From Acidobacteriota bacterium (GTDB taxonomy: Bacteria; Acidobacteriota; Vicinamibacteria; Vicinamibacterales; SCN-69-37), in the NCBI GenBank assembly GCA_947467605.1, contig CANIII010000010.1, forward strand, positions 1 through 64,000: a stretch of 64,000 bases of DNA, given 5' to 3'. The translations under genes and the position numbers were made by a program. Shown piece by piece: positions 43,439-51,597 of this stretch; the stretch's first letter is position 1, and the number at the start of each line of letters is the position of its first letter. A model generated the notes under the pieces. The model was not told the DNA's origin and did no database searches. It was given only the letters and a program-made list of their open reading frames with translations.

Positions 43439-44289
43439 TTGATCCCTGCCAGGTAGCCCGATGGTGCGCGTGCCTTGAGCTGAGGTCGCGTCACTTGCAC
43501 CGTCAGTTTGTGCGTCTTGCCGTCCAACACCGCGGGCGAAAAGCCCAGCAGATACTGATGGCGCAGCTCGTTGATGACTTCGCCAAGCGTCTTCTTCAGG
43601 TCGTCATTGTCGTTCACGATGATGTAGCCGCCGCCACTTTCGGCGGCGACATCGGCCAGGTCGCTGTTCAGCTCGTGGCCATTGATCGCGACCGCGTAGA
43701 TCATGAAGTCTTCACGAATCGCGCGCTTGCGCACGTCGCCCTGACTCACGCGATCGCTGGTCGAGTCGTTGCCGTCGGTGATCACGAGCACGATGCGACG
43801 GCCGGTCTCGTGCGTCATCGACGTCATCGCCGCGTCAATGCCCACCCACAGTGGCGTGCCGCCGCCTGGCCACAGTTCTTCGTGCAGGATCCGCTTCAGC
43901 AACGTCTTGTCCGTGGTGAGATTCGGATTGATTGCCACTTCCGTGCCGAACGTCCCGATCCGCGCACGGTCAGCGCCGCGCAATTCTTCGATCAGCTGTT
44001 CAGCCGCATCACGCGTCCACAACAGCCGCGGCACCATGCTGCCGCTCATGTCGAGCAAAAGCGTGGTCGTGATCGTCTGGATATCGCTGGAAAATACCGT
44101 AATCTCGGCCGGCTTCCCGTTGTCGAGAATCCTGAAATCGGCGGCCGTCAAGTTCGAGACAAGCCGCCCGTCCTTGTCATTGACGGTGGCGAAAATCGAC
44201 ACCGTGTCGGTCGTCGACCGAAATGGCTGCTGCGCCATCAACGTGGCACCGGCAACGAACGCGCACCCCAGGAACCATCCGAACCTCAC
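43435..44289 (-). CDS. Acidobacterial VWFA-domain exported protein
   Basis: The 284-residue protein has a signal peptide, an opening beta domain (VSIFATVNDKDGRLVSNL, LTAADFRILDNGKPAEI) and a VWFA domain with MIDAS LLLDMSGSM near residue 75 and VLVITDGNDSTSDRV near 160. This is the layout of the acidobacterial VWFA-related family (TIGR03436). Such proteins are secreted or periplasmic metal-dependent adhesion modules of unknown partner. A second VWFA gene overlaps its stop by 4 bases. The start is GTG with CATACT about ten bases upstream. Confidence 0.88.
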   Translation of the reverse strand: MRFGWFLGCAFVAGATLMAQQPFRSTTDTVSIFATVNDKDGRLVSNLTAADFRILDNGKPAEITVFSSDIQTITTTLLLDMSGSMVPRLLWTRDAAEQLIEELRGADRARIGTFGTEVAINPNLTTDKTLLKRILHEELWPGGGTPLWVGIDAAMTSMTHETGRRIVLVITDGNDSTSDRVSQGDVRKRAIREDFMIYAVAINGHELNSDLADVAAESGGGYIIVNDNDDLKKTLGEVINELRHQYLLGFSPAVLDGKTHKLTVQVTRPQLKARAPSGYLAGIK

Positions 44290-44317
44290 GATTGTGTGGA
44301 GTATGGCATTTCTGACT

Positions 44318-44323
44318 TATCCT
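44318..44323 (+). promoter_or_regulatory. Candidate -10 element for the acetyltransferase gene
   Basis: TATCCT lies ten bases before ATG 44334. A TTGTGT -35-like sequence is at 44293, 19 bases upstream. No Shine-Dalgarno site is seen. Confidence 0.4.
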
Positions 44324-44333
44324 CTGACTGCTG

Positions 44334-44891
44334 ATGGCACCCCATGTTGCGGAAACCCTGATCACGTCACGGCTTCGGCTGATCCCGGCCACCGAGCCAC
44401 TCTTGCGCGCCTCGCTCGCCGGCAACGCGGCGCTGGCCGCCGCCACAGGGCGAACCGTGCCCGCCGCCTGGCCACCCGAGCATTACGACGCGGACGCCGT
44501 GAACTTCACGCTCGATTGGCTGCGCAAACGGCCCGGTGACACCCAATGGGGTTTCTACTGCATCGAGCTGCCGGCCGCTGATGGCGGCCCCGGCACACTG
44601 ATCGGCGCCGGTGGATTCAAAGGCGCTCCCGACGCCGACGGCATCGTCGAAATCGGCTACTCGGTGCTGCCGGAGTTTCAGCGGCGTGGCTACGCGCTCG
44701 AGGCCGTGCTCGGCCTGATCGAATTCGCGTTCAACCAGCCGAAAGTGCTGATGATCTGCGCGCACACGCTCGCCTCAGGCGAAGGATCGATCGGCGTATT
44801 GAAGAAGGCCGGATTCAGAATGATCGGCCGCGGGCATGACCCCGGTGCGCCCGCGAATCAGACGGTCGTACGATTCGAACTCGTCAAGTAG
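44334..44891 (+). CDS. GNAT-family (RimJ/RimL-like) N-acetyltransferase
   Basis: The 185-residue protein has the acetyltransferase fold: ITSRLRLIPATEP at the start, LIGAGGFKGAPD near residue 85, the acetyl-CoA loop LPEFQRRGYALEAV near 110 and ALASGEGSIGVLKKAGF-like segment near 150 (HTLASGEGSIGVLKKAGF). This is the pattern of RimJ/RimL-type enzymes acting on protein N-termini or small amines. Substrate unknown. It stands alone, divergent from the VWFA pair. Confidence 0.88.
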   Translation: MAPHVAETLITSRLRLIPATEPLLRASLAGNAALAAATGRTVPAAWPPEHYDADAVNFTLDWLRKRPGDTQWGFYCIELPAADGGPGTLIGAGGFKGAPDADGIVEIGYSVLPEFQRRGYALEAVLGLIEFAFNQPKVLMICAHTLASGEGSIGVLKKAGFRMIGRGHDPGAPANQTVVRFELVK

Positions 44892-44898
44892 GTTCGCG

Positions 44899-45282
44899 CT
44901 ACGCACCCTCGACGAGTTGCTTCAGCTTGGCGAGATCAAACCCGAACAGGTCCTGCTCGCTGGTCGCCTTCACGCGCGCGACTGAGCCCATGCCCGAACG
45001 CTGCACTTCGTAGCGAACGTAGCCCGATGCGCCGCCGCCGATCGTGAGGCGCAGCACATGCGGAAAATGAAACGCGTCGACGGCTGTCGACCACCGAACA
45101 TCAACGCCATTCACGTGACTCGTGCGCTTCACTTCGGCGCCAACGGTGATCCCTGGTGTTTGAGGCAGAGACGACGTGACCGCCGTTAGCCATTCAGACT
45201 CGCGGGCGGGATCAAACATGACGCCCGCAATGTCCGCCGGCGCGCCGCTGATCAGAATCTCCTGAGAAAACTCCATGCTCAC
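44899..45282 (-). CDS. SRPBCC-fold protein, CoxG-like position
   Basis: The 127-residue protein fits a START/SRPBCC ligand-binding fold: FSQEILISGAPADIAGVMFDP at the start, a central VDAFHFPHVLRLTI strand and a C-terminal helix FDLAKLKQLVEG. It is the last gene of the minus-strand molybdenum hydroxylase cluster, overlapping the cytochrome stop by 4 bases. CoxG, an SRPBCC protein, recruits CO dehydrogenase to the membrane; a similar role here is only inferred. Confidence 0.75.
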   Translation of the reverse strand: MSMEFSQEILISGAPADIAGVMFDPARESEWLTAVTSSLPQTPGITVGAEVKRTSHVNGVDVRWSTAVDAFHFPHVLRLTIGGGASGYVRYEVQRSGMGSVARVKATSEQDLFGFDLAKLKQLVEGA

Positions 45283-45746
45283 TTGACGATCGTAATCGAT
45301 TTCTGCGCCTCGCCCATGGCGAGTGCCTTCTCGCCGGCGGGGAAGCCGTTGGCCTGAAGAATCAGTGCCGTCACGTCGGTCGCCTGCGCCGCAGTCAGCT
45401 CCATCGAAAAATCATTCGGCATCGTCTTTTGAATGCCGTCCGCGAGCGCGAACACGGTCTTGCTGTCCCACTTGGCGAGAAACTCCGCGCCGCTGAGTGC
45501 TGGTCCTTTGGTCGACGCCGAGAGCGTACCGAGCGTGTGACACGACGCGCACGATTTGGTCCACAGTTCCTTCGCGCGCTCCGCCTGAGCTGCGCTGTAA
45601 ACGCCGTCCTTGACCGTGACTTGTTCCGCGCGAATACCAACAGCAAAAAGCAAAAGCATCAACATGGGGGGCCATCGAGAAAGTCTGTCGCGGTTGGTTT
45701 TACCCCATGGTCCCCCATGGCCCTCCATGTTGATGGGTTGTGGCAT
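45279..45746 (-). CDS. Exported monoheme cytochrome c
   Basis: The frame from ATG 45746 shares bases with the TAA of the large subunit (TAATG), giving 155 residues. The real signal peptide seems to begin at residue 28 (MLMLLLFAVGIRA, ATG 45665), so the start may be 45665 and the product 128 residues. One heme site CASCH lies near residue 66, with GPALSG and a distal methionine in KTMPNDF. It is the likely electron acceptor of the IorAB-type hydroxylase. A 19-base inverted repeat (45657-45675 and 45717-45735) surrounds the start region. Confidence 0.85.
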   Translation of the reverse strand: MPQPINMEGHGGPWGKTNRDRLSRWPPMLMLLLFAVGIRAEQVTVKDGVYSAAQAERAKELWTKSCASCHTLGTLSASTKGPALSGAEFLAKWDSKTVFALADGIQKTMPNDFSMELTAAQATDVTALILQANGFPAGEKALAMGEAQKSITIVK

Positions 45747-47983
45747 TACGCCCAGCTGAACCCGTGTTTGATCAGTGGCAGCGAGCGGACGCGTTCGCCG
45801 GTGGCGGCGAAGATGGCGTTGCAGAGCGCCGGGATGCTGGGCGGCATCGCCGGTTCGCCGATACCGGTCGGGTTGTTGTCTGAGAGCAGGTAGTCGACCT
45901 GGATCGTGGTCGGTGCGTCCTTCATGCGGATCAGCGGGTACTGGTTGAAGTTCTTCTGCACAACCTTGCCGCCGTCGATCGTGATTTCGAGGCCCATCGC
46001 CTGGCCGAGCCCGTCCACTACGCAGCCTTCGGCCTGGTTGTTGGCGTTCGAGGGGTTCACGATCTGGCGACCGATGTCGCCGACGACCCAGACCTTGTTC
46101 ACCTTCACGCGCTTCTGCGCATCGACCGTGACCTCAGCGACTTCCGCGAAGTAGCCCGAGTGGCTGAAGTGGAACGCGATGCCCATGCCCGTGCCTTTCG
46201 GCAACGTGCGCTTGCCCCAGCCGCTCTTGGCGGCGACCAGTTCGACGACGCCCTTCGCGCGAGCCGCGTTGAAGCCGCCGCCGCCACCGCCGCCCCCAGG
46301 TCCCTGAGTTTGCGGAATCGGGAGTGGCGTCGAGTCGAGCAGTGCCACGCGGAACGCGACGGGATCCTTGCCGGCGGCGTGCGCGAGTTCGTCGATGAAG
46401 CTCTGCATCACGAACGCCAGCGCATTGCTGCCGGGCGCGCGCATGGGCCCGGTCGGGATGCCGCTTTCGTTGATCGATTGCACGATGGAGAAGTTCGGCA
46501 CAAAGCGCGCCGGAAACTCGTTCATGCCGAGTGTTGCCGAGCCTGACGGCATCGTGCCTTTACCGACGGTGACGAAGTGATCGCGCCAGGCGGTGATCTT
46601 GCCGCTCGCATCGACACCACCGCTGAGGAAGTGCCAGCCAGCCGCGCGGTGGTACACGTCCGAGCGCATGTCGTCTTCGCGCGTCCACCGCAGCTGCACC
46701 GGCACGCCGGGCACATTCTTCGCGATCACGGCGCTTTCGGCGATGTAGTCATTCGCGAGGCGCCGGCCGAAGCCGCCGCCCATGCGCATGAGATGCATCG
46801 TGATATCGGTCGGCGCGATGCCACACGCCGTGGCAGCAAGACTGAGACCTTGCTGCGGCGTCTGGCTTGTCGCCCACATTTCCATCTTGCCGTCCTTGAA
46901 CGCCGCCGTGCAGTTCATCGGCTCGAGCTGTGCGTGCACGAGGAACGGATACTGGTACGCGGCGTCAACCGTCTTTGCGGCTTCCTTCATCGCGACGCCG
47001 TGGTCGCCGTCGTTGCGCGTCACGGTCTGCGGAGCCTTCTTCGAGAATTCCAGCGCGCTTCGGTCGAAACCCATGGTGCTGTTGGTCGCGGTCGTGCCTT
47101 CGTTCCACTGAATCTTCAGCTTGGTGCGCGCCTGATTCGCCGTCCACCAGGTGTCGGCCACAATCGCCACGCCATTCGCGAGGCTCGGACCCGGTGCCAC
47201 CACGAAGCAGGCGGTGATGCCCGGCAGTGCCTTGATTTCTTCCGTGTTCGCGCTCACGACCGTGCCGCCAAACACCGGGCACTTCTCGTACACCGCGAAC
47301 TTCATGCCGGGCAAGTTCATGTCCATGCCGAACAGCGCCTGGCCCGTCACGATCTTGTGGACGTCCACGCCGACCTTGTTCTTGCCGACGATCGTGAAGT
47401 TCTTCGGATCCTTCAGCGTCACCGACGCGAGCGCCGGCGCCGGCATCGTCGCGGCCTTCGCTGCGAGCTGGCCGTAGCCGATCGTGCGCTTCGACGCAGC
47501 GTGCATCACTTTGCCTGCTGCCGTCGTGAGTTCAGCTTCCGGCACGCTCCACTGCGCCGCGGCAGCGGCCACAAGCTGCGCACGCGCGGCGGCGCCGATC
47601 TGCCGCATCGGCGTGTAGTTGCCCGGGATCGCGGTGCTGCCGCCGGCCGACTGTCCGCCGAACTTCACCTGGCTGACGTCGCCCTGCACCACGCGCACGT
47701 CTTTCCAATCGATGTCGAGTTCTTCCGCGATCAGCATCGGCAGCGCCGTCTTGATGCCCTGACCGATCTCCGGGTTCTTGCCCGTGATCGTGGCGATACC
47801 GTCTGGCGAAATCGTGATGAACGCGTCGGGTGTGAGTGGCGCAGCGGGCGCGCCGCCCTGACGACCTTGTGCGAGAAGATCCGCGAAGGCGTCCGTGTAC
47901 AGTGCGACCATCAGGCCGCCACCGGCGGCGGCGCTGACTTTGAGAAAGCTGCGGCGATTCACAGAGACAGAAGCGGTGCTCAT
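45746..47983 (-). CDS. iorB: Molybdopterin-binding large subunit, isoquinoline 1-oxidoreductase beta type
   Basis: The 745-residue protein of the xanthine dehydrogenase superfamily starts with a Tat signal ([21 protein letters not shown]), as in IorB-type aldehyde/isoquinoline oxidases. Domain features include [24 protein letters not shown] near residue 65, [12 protein letters not shown] near 405 and the catalytic glutamate region GIGEPAMPP near the end. A Gly-rich run PGGGGGGGG lies near residue 560. It works with the 2Fe-2S subunit encoded upstream (4-base overlap). Substrate is uncertain: aldehydes or N-heterocycles. No FAD subunit is present, which fits the Ior class. Confidence 0.9.
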   Translation of the reverse strand: MSTASVSVNRRSFLKVSAAAGGGLMVALYTDAFADLLAQGRQGGAPAAPLTPDAFITISPDGIATITGKNPEIGQGIKTALPMLIAEELDIDWKDVRVVQGDVSQVKFGGQSAGGSTAIPGNYTPMRQIGAAARAQLVAAAAAQWSVPEAELTTAAGKVMHAASKRTIGYGQLAAKAATMPAPALASVTLKDPKNFTIVGKNKVGVDVHKIVTGQALFGMDMNLPGMKFAVYEKCPVFGGTVVSANTEEIKALPGITACFVVAPGPSLANGVAIVADTWWTANQARTKLKIQWNEGTTATNSTMGFDRSALEFSKKAPQTVTRNDGDHGVAMKEAAKTVDAAYQYPFLVHAQLEPMNCTAAFKDGKMEMWATSQTPQQGLSLAATACGIAPTDITMHLMRMGGGFGRRLANDYIAESAVIAKNVPGVPVQLRWTREDDMRSDVYHRAAGWHFLSGGVDASGKITAWRDHFVTVGKGTMPSGSATLGMNEFPARFVPNFSIVQSINESGIPTGPMRAPGSNALAFVMQSFIDELAHAAGKDPVAFRVALLDSTPLPIPQTQGPGGGGGGGGFNAARAKGVVELVAAKSGWGKRTLPKGTGMGIAFHFSHSGYFAEVAEVTVDAQKRVKVNKVWVVGDIGRQIVNPSNANNQAEGCVVDGLGQAMGLEITIDGGKVVQKNFNQYPLIRMKDAPTTIQVDYLLSDNNPTGIGEPAMPPSIPALCNAIFAATGERVRSLPLIKHGFSWA

Positions 47984-48462
47984 TCGCCCCTCCCGGTCGT
48001 CATGTTGACGGGCTGACCCGATGCGCGTTTGATGCCATCGCGAATACGGAGGTAGGTGCCGCAGCGGCAGATGTTGCCGTTCATCGCGGTGTCAATCTCG
48101 GCATCTGTCGGCTTCGGTGTCGTCGCAAGCAGCGCTGCGGCCGACATGATCTGTCCGGCCTGGCAGTACCCGCACTGCGGCACGTCGAGCTCCTCCCACG
48201 CCTTTTGCACTGGATGTGAGCCGTCAGCGGACAATCCTTCGATCGTCACGATCGGCGCAGCCGTCGCGTTCTGCACCGGCACCTGACACGCCTTGGCCGC
48301 GCGTCCGCGGATATGCACGGTGCACGCACCGCACTGCCCGACACCGCAGCCGTACTTGGTGCCGTAGAGATGAAGGACGTCCCGGAGCACCCAAAGCAGG
48401 GGCATGTCACCAGGAACATCGACCGAAACACTCTTGCCGTTGACGTTGAGCGTGTACGCCAT
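47980..48462 (-). CDS. iorA: 2Fe-2S small subunit, isoquinoline 1-oxidoreductase alpha type
   Basis: The 160-residue protein has the plant-ferredoxin-type cluster motif ([15 protein letters not shown] near residue 38) and the second helical cluster domain ([17 protein letters not shown] near 97 and [16 protein letters not shown] near 130). It passes electrons from the molybdenum site of IorB to the outside acceptor, probably the cytochrome c of the same operon. It is the first gene of the cluster. A TACAAT hexamer lies nine bases before ATG. Confidence 0.93.
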   Translation of the reverse strand: MAYTLNVNGKSVSVDVPGDMPLLWVLRDVLHLYGTKYGCGVGQCGACTVHIRGRAAKACQVPVQNATAAPIVTIEGLSADGSHPVQKAWEELDVPQCGYCQAGQIMSAAALLATTPKPTDAEIDTAMNGNICRCGTYLRIRDGIKRASGQPVNMTTGRGE

Positions 48463-48471
48463 AGTGACGAC

Positions 48472-48477
48472 ATTGTA
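48472..48477 (-). promoter_or_regulatory. Candidate -10 element of the iorAB operon
   Basis: On the minus strand TACAAT ends nine bases before ATG 48462, with no ribosome site in between. Confidence 0.45.
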
Positions 48478-48519
48478 GGGGAAAAGAGCCCCGAAACGCG
48501 GTACCTTGATAGTGATCCG

Positions 48520-49266
48520 ATGACCCCGTGGAAAGTCCTGGTTGTAGACGACGACGCGCCCGCTAAACGAATGGCTTCAGCCCTGCTTGCCCAATTTAAC
48601 GGCGTTGAGGTGGTCGGGGAGTGTGACGACGCGGGGGCGGCCGTGCGGGCCATTCGTGAGCTCGAACCCGACATCTTGTTTATTGACGTGCAGATGCCGG
48701 GTGCGACGTTGCTCGACATGCTGCACATCCCCGGCCTCAGTACGATTCCGCTCGTGGTCTTCACGACCGGTCAGGCCGAGCACGCGTTGATGGCGACTGA
48801 GGTGCACGCGTTCGACTACCTGCTGAAACCCTTCAGTGATGAACGCTTCATGCGCGTGATGGCGAAGGTGTTGACCGCGCTCGACCGCGCGTCCTCCGTG
48901 ACATTCAGTGTCTCGCCGCGTGAGCTCACCGTGCACGGGCCGGAAAAGCCCATGGTGATTCCTGTCGAACTCGTAGACTGGATCGAAGCCGAGGATTACT
49001 GCACGCGGATTCACGCGGGCCGACGCCGGCCGCTCGTACGGCGGTCGATTCAGTCACTGCTCGAAGAACTCGCGGGCGACGGCTTCATGCGCGCGAGCCG
49101 CACCGCGATTCTGAATCTCGCGAGCATTCGAGAAATTCGCGCCAAGCAGAACGGCGACGCCGAGGCGCTGCTGACCCGCGGAGATGTTGTGCCTGTCAGC
49201 CGTTCGTACCGCGTGCAGCTTGAGCATCAAGTGCGGTCGCGTGACTCGGGCGCGCTGCGCCGCTGA
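48520..49266 (+). CDS. LytTR-family response regulator
   Basis: From ATG 48520 the protein has 248 residues. The receiver (about 3-120) has the acidic DDD at residues 10-12, phosphoacceptor in [10 protein letters not shown] near 56 and the lysine in YLLKPFSD near 106. The LytTR DNA-binding domain (about 140-245) has [24 protein letters not shown] and [12 protein letters not shown] longer frame to 48313 runs over iorA and is rejected. No histidine kinase gene is adjacent, so it is an orphan here. GATAGT lies six bases before ATG. Confidence 0.92.
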   Translation: MTPWKVLVVDDDAPAKRMASALLAQFNGVEVVGECDDAGAAVRAIRELEPDILFIDVQMPGATLLDMLHIPGLSTIPLVVFTTGQAEHALMATEVHAFDYLLKPFSDERFMRVMAKVLTALDRASSVTFSVSPRELTVHGPEKPMVIPVELVDWIEAEDYCTRIHAGRRRPLVRRSIQSLLEELAGDGFMRASRTAILNLASIREIRAKQNGDAEALLTRGDVVPVSRSYRVQLEHQVRSRDSGALRR

Positions 49267-49269
49267 CCG

Positions 49270-49737
49270 TTAGAGCGTGTTCACCGCCGTGAGCACGTCC
49301 TCGGCGTGACCATCCACCTTCACGTTGTCCCAGCGCCGCGCCACTTTGCCATCTGCGCCGATCAGGTATGTCGTGCGAACGATGCCCATGAACTTGCGGC
49401 CGTAGAGCGACTTTTCCTGCCACACGCCGTACTTCTCGGCCATCTCATGATCCGCATCGGCGAGCAGTGAGAACGTCAGCTTGAACTTGTCGGCGAACTT
49501 CTTCTTGCTCTTTTCATCAAGGATGCTGACACCGAACACGACGGCCTTGCTCGTCTTGAACTTGGGCAAGTTGTCCTGGAACGCGCAGCTTTCCTTCGTG
49601 CAGCCGGGCGTGTCGTCCTTGGGATAGAAGTAGATGACGACGGGCTTGCCGGCGTAGTCGGCCAGCTTATGCGCCGCGCCGTTCTGGTCTTTCAGGGAAA
49701 ACGCTGGAGCTTTCTTGCCGGGATCGATGAGAGACAT
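49270..49737 (-). CDS. bcp: Thiol peroxidase of the BCP/PrxQ type
   Basis: From ATG 49737 the protein has 155 residues (MSLIDPGKKAPAFSLKDQNG), the usual length of bacterioferritin comigratory protein. The peroxidatic cysteine is in PKDDTPGCTKESCAFQDN, and the second cysteine five residues later is the expected resolving one. It reduces hydrogen peroxide and organic peroxides in the cytoplasm using thioredoxin. A longer frame to 50100 is not supported. It is divergent from the FmdB-like gene. Confidence 0.94.
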   Translation of the reverse strand: MSLIDPGKKAPAFSLKDQNGAAHKLADYAGKPVVIYFYPKDDTPGCTKESCAFQDNLPKFKTSKAVVFGVSILDEKSKKKFADKFKLTFSLLADADHEMAEKYGVWQEKSLYGRKFMGIVRTTYLIGADGKVARRWDNVKVDGHAEDVLTAVNTL

Positions 49738-49764
49738 GCGTTGCGACTCCTCGCTGAAACAGCT

Positions 49765-49770
49765 TACATT
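49765..49770 (+). promoter_or_regulatory. Candidate -10 element of the FmdB-like gene
   Basis: TACATT lies six bases before ATG 49777, with no ribosome site. Confidence 0.35.
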
Positions 49771-49776
49771 GGCGGC

Positions 49777-50034
49777 ATGCCTCTCTTCGACTATCGCTGC
49801 CGCGCGTGCGGGCACACATTCGAAGCGCTCGTCCGCAATGACATCCAGCCTGATGCGTGCGAGCAGTGTCACGCGAAGGATCTGGAGCGACTGCCGTCCG
49901 CCGTTGCGGTGACCTCGAAGGAAAAGCTTCAGGCCGCTGCTGATTCGAAACGCCACAAGGCCGCCGCCATCGGCCGGCAGGAGACGATGGCCGAGCAGCG
50001 CGAGATCGAACATCACCGTAAGGAAGACCACTGA
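49777..50034 (+). CDS. FmdB-family zinc-ribbon protein
   Basis: The 85-residue protein starts MPLFDYRCRACGHTFEALV, the FmdB-type regulator opening, and has a zinc ribbon formed by CRAC near residue 8 and CEQC near residue 29. The tail is charged and helical. The family was named from a formamidase/amidase operon, but its function is not settled. The stop TGA at 50032-50034 overlaps the CTG start of the next gene. Confidence 0.88.
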   Translation: MPLFDYRCRACGHTFEALVRNDIQPDACEQCHAKDLERLPSAVAVTSKEKLQAAADSKRHKAAAIGRQETMAEQREIEHHRKEDH

Positions 50035-50576
50035 GGATCTTCGCCGTCGTCCCTGCCTCCGGAAAGAGTTCGCGCTTCGGCAGCGACAAGCGTCAGGCAC
50101 TGATCGACGGCGTGCCGATGCTGCATCGGGTTGTTGCGCAACTGCGCGACGCGGGCGCGACGGTCATCGTTGTTGGCGGCCTTCAAGATCAGGCCGCCCT
50201 GCGAACGGTCGTGAATCCCGATCCCGATCGCGGGATGTTCTCGTCGATTCAGATTGGGCTCGCTGAAGCGGTGGCGAGCGGCGCCACCGTCATTCTGGTT
50301 CACCCCGCCGACATGCCGTTCGTTCGCACGGAGACCATCCGCCTTGTTGCCGATGAATGTGTGCGAACCGGCCGCGCCGTGTGCCCGCGCTACAACGGCA
50401 AGCGCGGTCATCCACTGGCATTTCCCGTGGACGTTGCTCGGCAGCTGCTGACGATTCCGGCATTAACACCGCTGAACGAGGCGTTCGCGGCGATCGGTCT
50501 CGTGCGCCACGAGCTCGACGTCGATGACCCGGGCGTGCTGAAGGACGTCGATACGCGCGACGATCTGCCGCAATAG
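50031..50576 (+). CDS. MocA/MobA-like molybdenum-cofactor nucleotidyltransferase, CTG start
   Basis: The family's nucleotide-binding N-terminus (VVPASGKSSRFGSDKRQALI) lies upstream of the first ATG at 50112, so the start must be CTG 50031: AAGGA lies six bases before it and no ATG, GTG or TTG exists in the frame after the in-frame stop at 50019. It overlaps the FmdB stop (CTGA). The 181-residue product has HPADMPFV near residue 92, like MocA (cytidylyl- or guanylyltransferase for the Mo cofactor). Residues about 49-57 (GGLQDQAAL) are encoded by a palindromic repeat also present at 188-213. XdhC follows, so it probably matures the IorAB enzyme. Confidence 0.82.
   Translation: MRIFAVVPASGKSSRFGSDKRQALIDGVPMLHRVVAQLRDAGATVIVVGGLQDQAALRTVVNPDPDRGMFSSIQIGLAEAVASGATVILVHPADMPFVRTETIRLVADECVRTGRAVCPRYNGKRGHPLAFPVDVARQLLTIPALTPLNEAFAAIGLVRHELDVDDPGVLKDVDTRDDLPQ
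50175..50198. repeat. Palindromic repeat inside the MocA-like gene
   Basis: An eight-base stem (50175-50182 with 50191-50198) and its loop, plus two bases, match 188-213 exactly over 26 bases. It is in frame and encodes a loop between two beta strands of the predicted Rossmann-like fold. Confidence 0.85.
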
Positions 50577-50579
50577 AAT
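50574..50579 (+). promoter_or_regulatory. Candidate -10 element of the XdhC-like gene
   Basis: TAGAAT contains the TAG stop of the MocA-like gene and lies seven bases before GTG 50587. There is no ribosome site. Confidence 0.45.
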
Positions 50580-50586
50580 CGGTGTC

Positions 50587-51597
50587 GTGATCTCTCTCTT
50601 TCATCACATGGCCAACTTGAGGCGGGCCGGGCGGCAGTTTGCTGTCGCCACCGTCGTGCGCACGCATGGCAGCACACCGCAGGTCGCCGGCGCGAAGCTC
50701 GTGCTCGACGACGAAGGAACATTTGTCGGCACGCTCGGCGGCGGCTGTGTTGAAGCGGACGCGATGGAAGCCGCGAAGATCGTGATGGCCAAGGGCGGCC
50801 GATCGTTGCAGGCCTACGAGCTCACCGAAGATCTGGCCTGGAACAGCGGCCTCGTCTGCGGCGGCACGATGTGGATTCTTGCCGAGCGTGCCGACGACGC
50901 GCTGACGATTGATGGGCGGGATGTGCTTGAAGATCTCGTGAATGCGGCGGCCGGCACAGCGCAGCCGCTGGCCGTACGCACACGGTTTCGCCGGCAGGGC
51001 AAGCGCAATGAATTCGTCGCGCGCACCATTGAGCAGGCTGATGGCGCACCCACGCCGCGTGTCGTGCGTGTGGCCAGTGACGGTGCGTCTGCCGATCAGC
51101 GCGATGACGAGTTGATCGATGTCATTGCCGGCAAACCTCGCGTCGTCATTGCCGGTGGCGGGCACGTGTCGCTCGCGATCATGCGTCAGGCGCAGTTGCT
51201 CGACTTTGATGTCACGGTGCTCGAAGATCGGCCGCAGTTTGCTGGCAAGGAGCGCTTCCCTGGTGCCACGGTGATCGAAGCCGAGGTGGCCGAGACGATC
51301 GCGTCGCTGACCTACGGCTGGCACACGTTTCTGGTGATCGCCACGCGCGGACACAAGATGGACGCCGACTGCACGTTGGCAGCGGTGAGGTCCAACGCGC
51401 GCTACATCGGTCTTCTCGGCAGCCGCCGCAAGAAAGTCATGATCGACGACATGCTGCGAGAGCAGGGCGTTGATGAGGCGAGGATCCAGTCGATCCGCTC
51501 GCCGGTCGGATTGAACCTTGGTGGCCGCACCCCCGCAGAGATCGCGCTCGCGGTGATGGCCGAGATTACGCAGGAGCGATATCAATGCGAGCGATAG
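50587..51597 (+). CDS. XdhC/CoxI-family molybdenum hydroxylase maturation factor
   Basis: The 336-residue protein from GTG 50587 has the XdhC_CoxI N-terminal domain (AVATVVRTHGSTPQVAGAKL near residue 20, GTLGGGCVEADAM near 48, with its conserved cysteine) and a Rossmann XdhC_C domain (VVIAGGGHVSLAIMR near 190, YIGLLGSRRKK near 275). Such proteins bind and sulfurate the Mo cofactor before insertion into xanthine dehydrogenase-type enzymes. It follows the MocA-like gene and probably serves the IorAB pair 2.6 kb away. It overlaps the peptidase gene by 13 bases. Confidence 0.93.
   Translation: MISLFHHMANLRRAGRQFAVATVVRTHGSTPQVAGAKLVLDDEGTFVGTLGGGCVEADAMEAAKIVMAKGGRSLQAYELTEDLAWNSGLVCGGTMWILAERADDALTIDGRDVLEDLVNAAAGTAQPLAVRTRFRRQGKRNEFVARTIEQADGAPTPRVVRVASDGASADQRDDELIDVIAGKPRVVIAGGGHVSLAIMRQAQLLDFDVTVLEDRPQFAGKERFPGATVIEAEVAETIASLTYGWHTFLVIATRGHKMDADCTLAAVRSNARYIGLLGSRRKKVMIDDMLREQGVDEARIQSIRSPVGLNLGGRTPAEIALAVMAEITQERYQCER

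Noticed and set aside
46577..48016. 479-residue open frame on the plus strand opposite iorB
   Set aside because: Composition is dominated by Arg, His, Ala and Glu, and there is no recognisable domain; the minus strand encodes IorB with clear motifs.
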